In this document: in pieces, positions 61,529-64,000 of the stretch
Layout of the letters: the number at the start of each line of letters is the position of its first letter
Numbering within the stretch: position 1 is the stretch's first letter
Source: Achromobacter deleyi
GTDB lineage: Bacteria; Pseudomonadota; Gammaproteobacteria; Burkholderiales; Burkholderiaceae_B
NCBI RefSeq assembly: GCF_016127315.1
Contig: NZ_CP065997.1
Coordinates: 1,922,001-1,986,000 of the forward strand
Reading direction: 5' to 3'
Length of the DNA: 64,000 bases
Position numbers and translations under genes: made by a program
Notes under the pieces: generated by a model
What the model was told of the DNA's origin: nothing
Database searches by the model: none
What the model saw: the letters and a program-made list of their open reading frames with translations, nothing else

Positions 61529-62317
61529 TCAAAGCGTGGCGTCGTAGTCGATGGTCAACGGCGCGTGGTCGGAAAAGCGCTCGTCCTTGTAGATGGCGAC
61601 GCTGCGGGCGCGGGCGGCGATGCCCGGCGTGGCGATCTGGTAGTCGATGCGCCACCCGACGTTCTTGGCCCAGGCCTGGCCGCGATTGCTCCACCAGGTG
61701 TATTGGTCGGGCCGGTCGTCGATGGTGCGGAACACGTCGACGAAGCCGCGCTTGTCGAACACATCGGTCAGCCAGGCGCGTTCCTCGGGCAGGAAACCGG
61801 AGTTCTTCAGGTTGCCCTTCCAGTTCTTCAGGTCGATTTCCTTGTGGGCGATGTTCCAGTCGCCACAGATGATGAATTCGCGGCCGGTCGTCTTGTGCTC
61901 GTGCATCAGCGCATCGATCCACGGGCCGAAGCGGTCCAGGAAGCGGTACTTGGCCTGCTGGCGTTCGTCGCCGCTGGAGCCCGACGGCAGGTAGGCGCTG
62001 ATGACGGACAGGTTCTTCCAGTCGGCGCGGATGATGCGGCCTTCGGGGTCGAATTCTTCGCAGCCCAGGCCGATGTTGACGCGCTCGGCGGCATCGCGCA
62101 GGTAGATGCCGACGCCGCTGTAGCCCTTCTTGACGGCGTGGTGGAAGTGGCCGGTGTAGCCGGGCGGGTGGCGCAGGTCTTCGGTCAGATCCTCGTCCGA
62201 TACCTTGATTTCCTGCAGGCACAGCACGTCGGCGGCGTGCTTCTCCATCCAGGGTTGCAGGCCCTTGCGGAAGGCGGACCGGATGCCATTGAGGTTGATT
62301 GACGTGATGCGCAGCAA
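61529..62317 (-). CDS. xth: Exodeoxyribonuclease III
   Basis: The 262-residue AP endonuclease/3' exonuclease shows LNGIRSAFRKGL, the metal-binding Glu in LCLQEIKVSDED, GYSGVGIYL, the catalytic triad region in GDWNIAHKEIDLKN, and RIDYQIATP with SDHAPLTIDYD at the end. The start is TTG at 62317, with AGGAG seven bases before it. It is divergent from pyrE. Confidence 0.95.
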   Translation of the reverse strand: MLRITSINLNGIRSAFRKGLQPWMEKHAADVLCLQEIKVSDEDLTEDLRHPPGYTGHFHHAVKKGYSGVGIYLRDAAERVNIGLGCEEFDPEGRIIRADWKNLSVISAYLPSGSSGDERQQAKYRFLDRFGPWIDALMHEHKTTGREFIICGDWNIAHKEIDLKNWKGNLKNSGFLPEERAWLTDVFDKRGFVDVFRTIDDRPDQYTWWSNRGQAWAKNVGWRIDYQIATPGIAARARSVAIYKDERFSDHAPLTIDYDATL

Positions 62318-62451
62318 AGCGGGACTCCTGTAGAGCGGCCGGAAACGGCCGGAACAATGCCAGGAATTTAACCGACTCGACGACGTTGCCCGGGAATAGC
62401 CCCGACAACGGATAAAATGCCGGGGTTTGCCACCTCTCGGATCCTCCTCGC

Positions 62452-63141
62452 ATGTCTGCCGCCCACTCCGCTTCCGCCACCTCGCTCGACTTTGTCCGCT
62501 TCGCCTTGAACGAAGGCGTGTTGCGCTTCGGCAGCTTCAAGGTCAAGTCCGGCCGCATCAGCCCCTATTTCTTCAATGCGGGCCTGTTCAACAGCGGTGG
62601 TTCGGTCGGCAAGCTGGCGGGCTTCTACGCCCAGGCGCTGCTGGATTCGGGCGTGGCCTTCGACATGCTGTTCGGCCCGGCCTACAAGGGCATCCCGCTG
62701 GCCACGGCCACCGCCGTCGCGCTGGCCGGCCATCCGGCGATGCAGGGCCGCAGCGATGTGCCGTTCGCCTACAACCGCAAGGAAGCCAAGGATCACGGCG
62801 AAGGCGGCACTCTGGTTGGCGCGCCGCTCAAGGGCAAGGTCGTCATCATTGACGACGTGATCACCGCGGGCACCTCGGTGCGCGAGTCGGTGGAGATCAT
62901 CCGCAACGCCGGCGCCGAGCCGGCCGCGGTGCTGATTGCCATGGACCGCATGGAACGCGCGGGCGCCGACGACGCGCTGTCGGCGCACTCGGCGGTGCAG
63001 GACGTGGCCAAGACCTACGGCATCCCGGTGGTGGCGATCGCGTCGCTGGCGGACATCATGGCGCTGCTGCAGGACGACGCCGCGTTTGCCGAGCACCGCG
63101 ACGCGGTGCAGGCGTACCGGACGAAGTACGGGGTGAAGTAA
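62452..63141 (+). CDS. pyrE: Orotate phosphoribosyltransferase
   Basis: The 229-residue enzyme makes orotidine 5'-phosphate from orotate and [26 protein letters not shown], the [14 protein letters not shown] loop and the PRPP motif [21 protein letters not shown] are all visible. Length is typical. The last 86 bases overlap an open toxin frame on the other strand. Confidence 0.96.
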   Translation: MSAAHSASATSLDFVRFALNEGVLRFGSFKVKSGRISPYFFNAGLFNSGGSVGKLAGFYAQALLDSGVAFDMLFGPAYKGIPLATATAVALAGHPAMQGRSDVPFAYNRKEAKDHGEGGTLVGAPLKGKVVIIDDVITAGTSVRESVEIIRNAGAEPAAVLIAMDRMERAGADDALSAHSAVQDVAKTYGIPVVAIASLADIMALLQDDAAFAEHRDAVQAYRTKYGVK

Positions 63142-63628
63142 GCGCGAGTCCGGCAAGGCAGTGCCGGCCGCCGTATCGCAGGACAGGTTCTTCGAGCCTG
63201 TGGGCTGGTTCATGCCCGACGACCAACACGCCGCTCGCCTGGGCCGCCTGCGCCAGACTTTTGTCGAACGTGGCCAGCGCGGCGCCGCGCCATAGCGCGA
63301 GTTCCAGGTACGAGGCGTCATAGATGGTAAGCCCGTGTTCGCGGGCGAGCCGCTCGCATTGAGGCAGCCAGGCGGTAGAAGGGCGCGATTCGTTGACGAC
63401 GGGCACGCTGTTCAGCACGGCAGAGAATTTGGCCAGTGTGGCTGCCGTGGCTTGCTGCTGCCGCTCGACGCGCAAGGCGCCTTGAGCCACTTCCATTGGC
63501 CAGATCTGCGGGACCAGGACGGCTTCGCCGTTCAGGTCGTCCAGGATGGCAAACGCCTGTTCGCTGCAGGTTTGGCTGGGCAATCGCAGCCAGCTCAACG
63601 CGACCGAGGCATCTAGCACGAGCTTCAT
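63056..63628 (-). CDS. vapC: VapC-type PIN-domain toxin with long C-terminal tail
   Basis: The PIN ribonuclease domain shows the acidic residues in order: [24 protein letters not shown] and [24 protein letters not shown] normal VapC of this group ends near residue 140 ([13 protein letters not shown]). Here the frame runs on for about 50 Pro/Arg-rich residues and only stops inside the 3' end of pyrE, overlapping it by 86 bases. The native stop was perhaps lost. The start overlaps the antitoxin stop by 4 bases. The tail may weaken or abolish activity. Confidence 0.8.
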   Translation of the reverse strand: MKLVLDASVALSWLRLPSQTCSEQAFAILDDLNGEAVLVPQIWPMEVAQGALRVERQQQATAATLAKFSAVLNSVPVVNESRPSTAWLPQCERLAREHGLTIYDASYLELALWRGAALATFDKSLAQAAQASGVLVVGHEPAHRLEEPVLRYGGRHCLAGLALTSPRTSSGTPAPRRGARQTRRRPAAAP

Positions 63629-63876
63629 TCGCGGACCCCTTTGACGGCATACCACCAGGTGGCTTCGTCGGTGTACGGGATGCCCGGGAACCGTTTCAGT
63701 TCTTCTATCGCATTGTGACCCGCCTCGGTCATCAGGGGGTTGACCCGCCTGAGCTGCGCTTGCGCCAGACCGTCCTGGGTGATGACAACGAACACGCCAT
63801 CGTTTGCGGCCTGGATCATTTCGTCGAGCCGGTCCGCAACTTGTTCGCGTGGGATGGATAGGTAGGGGGCGTTCAT
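63625..63876 (-). CDS. Antitoxin of the vapBC pair (Phd/YefM-like)
   Basis: The 83-residue product begins MNAPYLSIPREQVADRLDEMIQ and continues ANDGVFVVITQDGLAQAQLRRVNP, a short helix-beta arrangement like Phd/YefM-type antitoxins; the C-terminal part would wrap the toxin. ATG 63876 follows GGAG by eight bases; an upstream in-frame ATG is possible. ATGA overlap with the toxin gene shows coupled translation. Confidence 0.8.
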   Translation of the reverse strand: MNAPYLSIPREQVADRLDEMIQAANDGVFVVITQDGLAQAQLRRVNPLMTEAGHNAIEELKRFPGIPYTDEATWWYAVKGVRE

Positions 63877-63920
63877 GGCCAAATCTCCAGTCGGAATCGT
63901 CCGGATCATTCTTGGCCAAA

Positions 63921-63950
63921 CAAAAGGCCGCGACAAGATGCCGCGGCCTT
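63921..63950 (-). terminator. Terminator-like hairpin near the right edge
   Basis: AAGGCCGCG (63924-63932) pairs with CGCGGCCTT (63942-63950) around a nine-base loop. Read on the minus strand it is followed by TTTTG, so it probably ends a gene that lies beyond base 64000. The last 120 bases hold no other feature I can support. Confidence 0.65.
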
Positions 63951-64000
63951 AGGATGGGTCTGATCTTGCACGCCGCCCCAAGGTCGGGACGGCGCAGGGA

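Overview
The window is GC-rich, densely coding bacterial chromosome with no rRNA, tRNA, CRISPR array or intact transposon that I can see. Gene content fits a betaproteobacterium of the Burkholderiales, most likely Alcaligenaceae (Bordetella/Achromobacter type): two high-affinity liv-type ABC uptake clusters, a large two-partner-secretion haemagglutinin system, a FecIR/TonB-receptor iron system and a BigR sulfide operon. This placement is inferred from protein style and layout, not from a database search.

Layout. 1-10.4 kb is housekeeping: a truncated alpha-E gene with a circularly permuted ATP-grasp gene, 5-formyl-THF cyclo-ligase, soluble lytic transglycosylase, CCA-adding enzyme, a MidA-type methyltransferase, an RhlE-type DEAD-box helicase with a long repetitive tail, and uracil-DNA glycosylase. 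10.4-21.4 kb is the main accessory region, a cdiBAI-like contact-dependent inhibition locus: a TpsB/CdiB transporter, a 2603-residue TpsA/CdiA effector, an AT-rich C-terminal toxin region, a small membrane protein as candidate immunity factor, and a lipoprotein. 21.6-27.1 kb holds a free-standing CZB-domain protein, TenA, and a fecI-fecR-TonB-receptor set behind a Fur-box-like site. 27.2-36.1 kb is mixed: 3-hydroxybutyrate dehydrogenase, an amidase, two periplasmic proteins, NhaA, HIT and GNAT proteins, and a tandem-domain polyphosphate kinase 2 family protein.

36.2-39.6 kb is a sulfide/persulfide module: an ArsR-type BigR regulator, two half-size YeeE/YedE transporters and a sulfide:quinone-oxidoreductase-like flavoprotein, divergent from a metallo-beta-lactamase-fold hydrolase of persulfide dioxygenase type. 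39.7-48.3 kb is one liv-type ABC cluster bracketed by two acyl-CoA ligases (PaaK-like and long-chain type), which suggests uptake coupled to CoA activation of an organic acid. A Crp/Fnr-type regulator is divergent from it. 49.4-50.5 kb is ohrR-ohr, with a perfect palindromic operator inside an almost ideal promoter. After a structured intergenic region with a 34-bp inverted repeat comes a second liv cluster (50.9-55.8 kb) in which permease LivM and ATPase LivG are fused.

The last 8 kb holds a LysR regulator, a small monooxygenase-like gene, a lysE/lysG-type exporter-regulator pair, a PCu(A)C copper chaperone, NADP-type glutamate dehydrogenase, exonuclease III, pyrE, and a vapBC-type toxin-antitoxin pair whose toxin reading frame overlaps the 3' end of pyrE. 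The strongest candidate for something undescribed is the CdiA C-terminal toxin with its neighbour: three closely spaced cysteine pairs, a glycine-rich end, sharply AT-rich DNA, and a membrane-anchored partner that I cannot assign to a named family.
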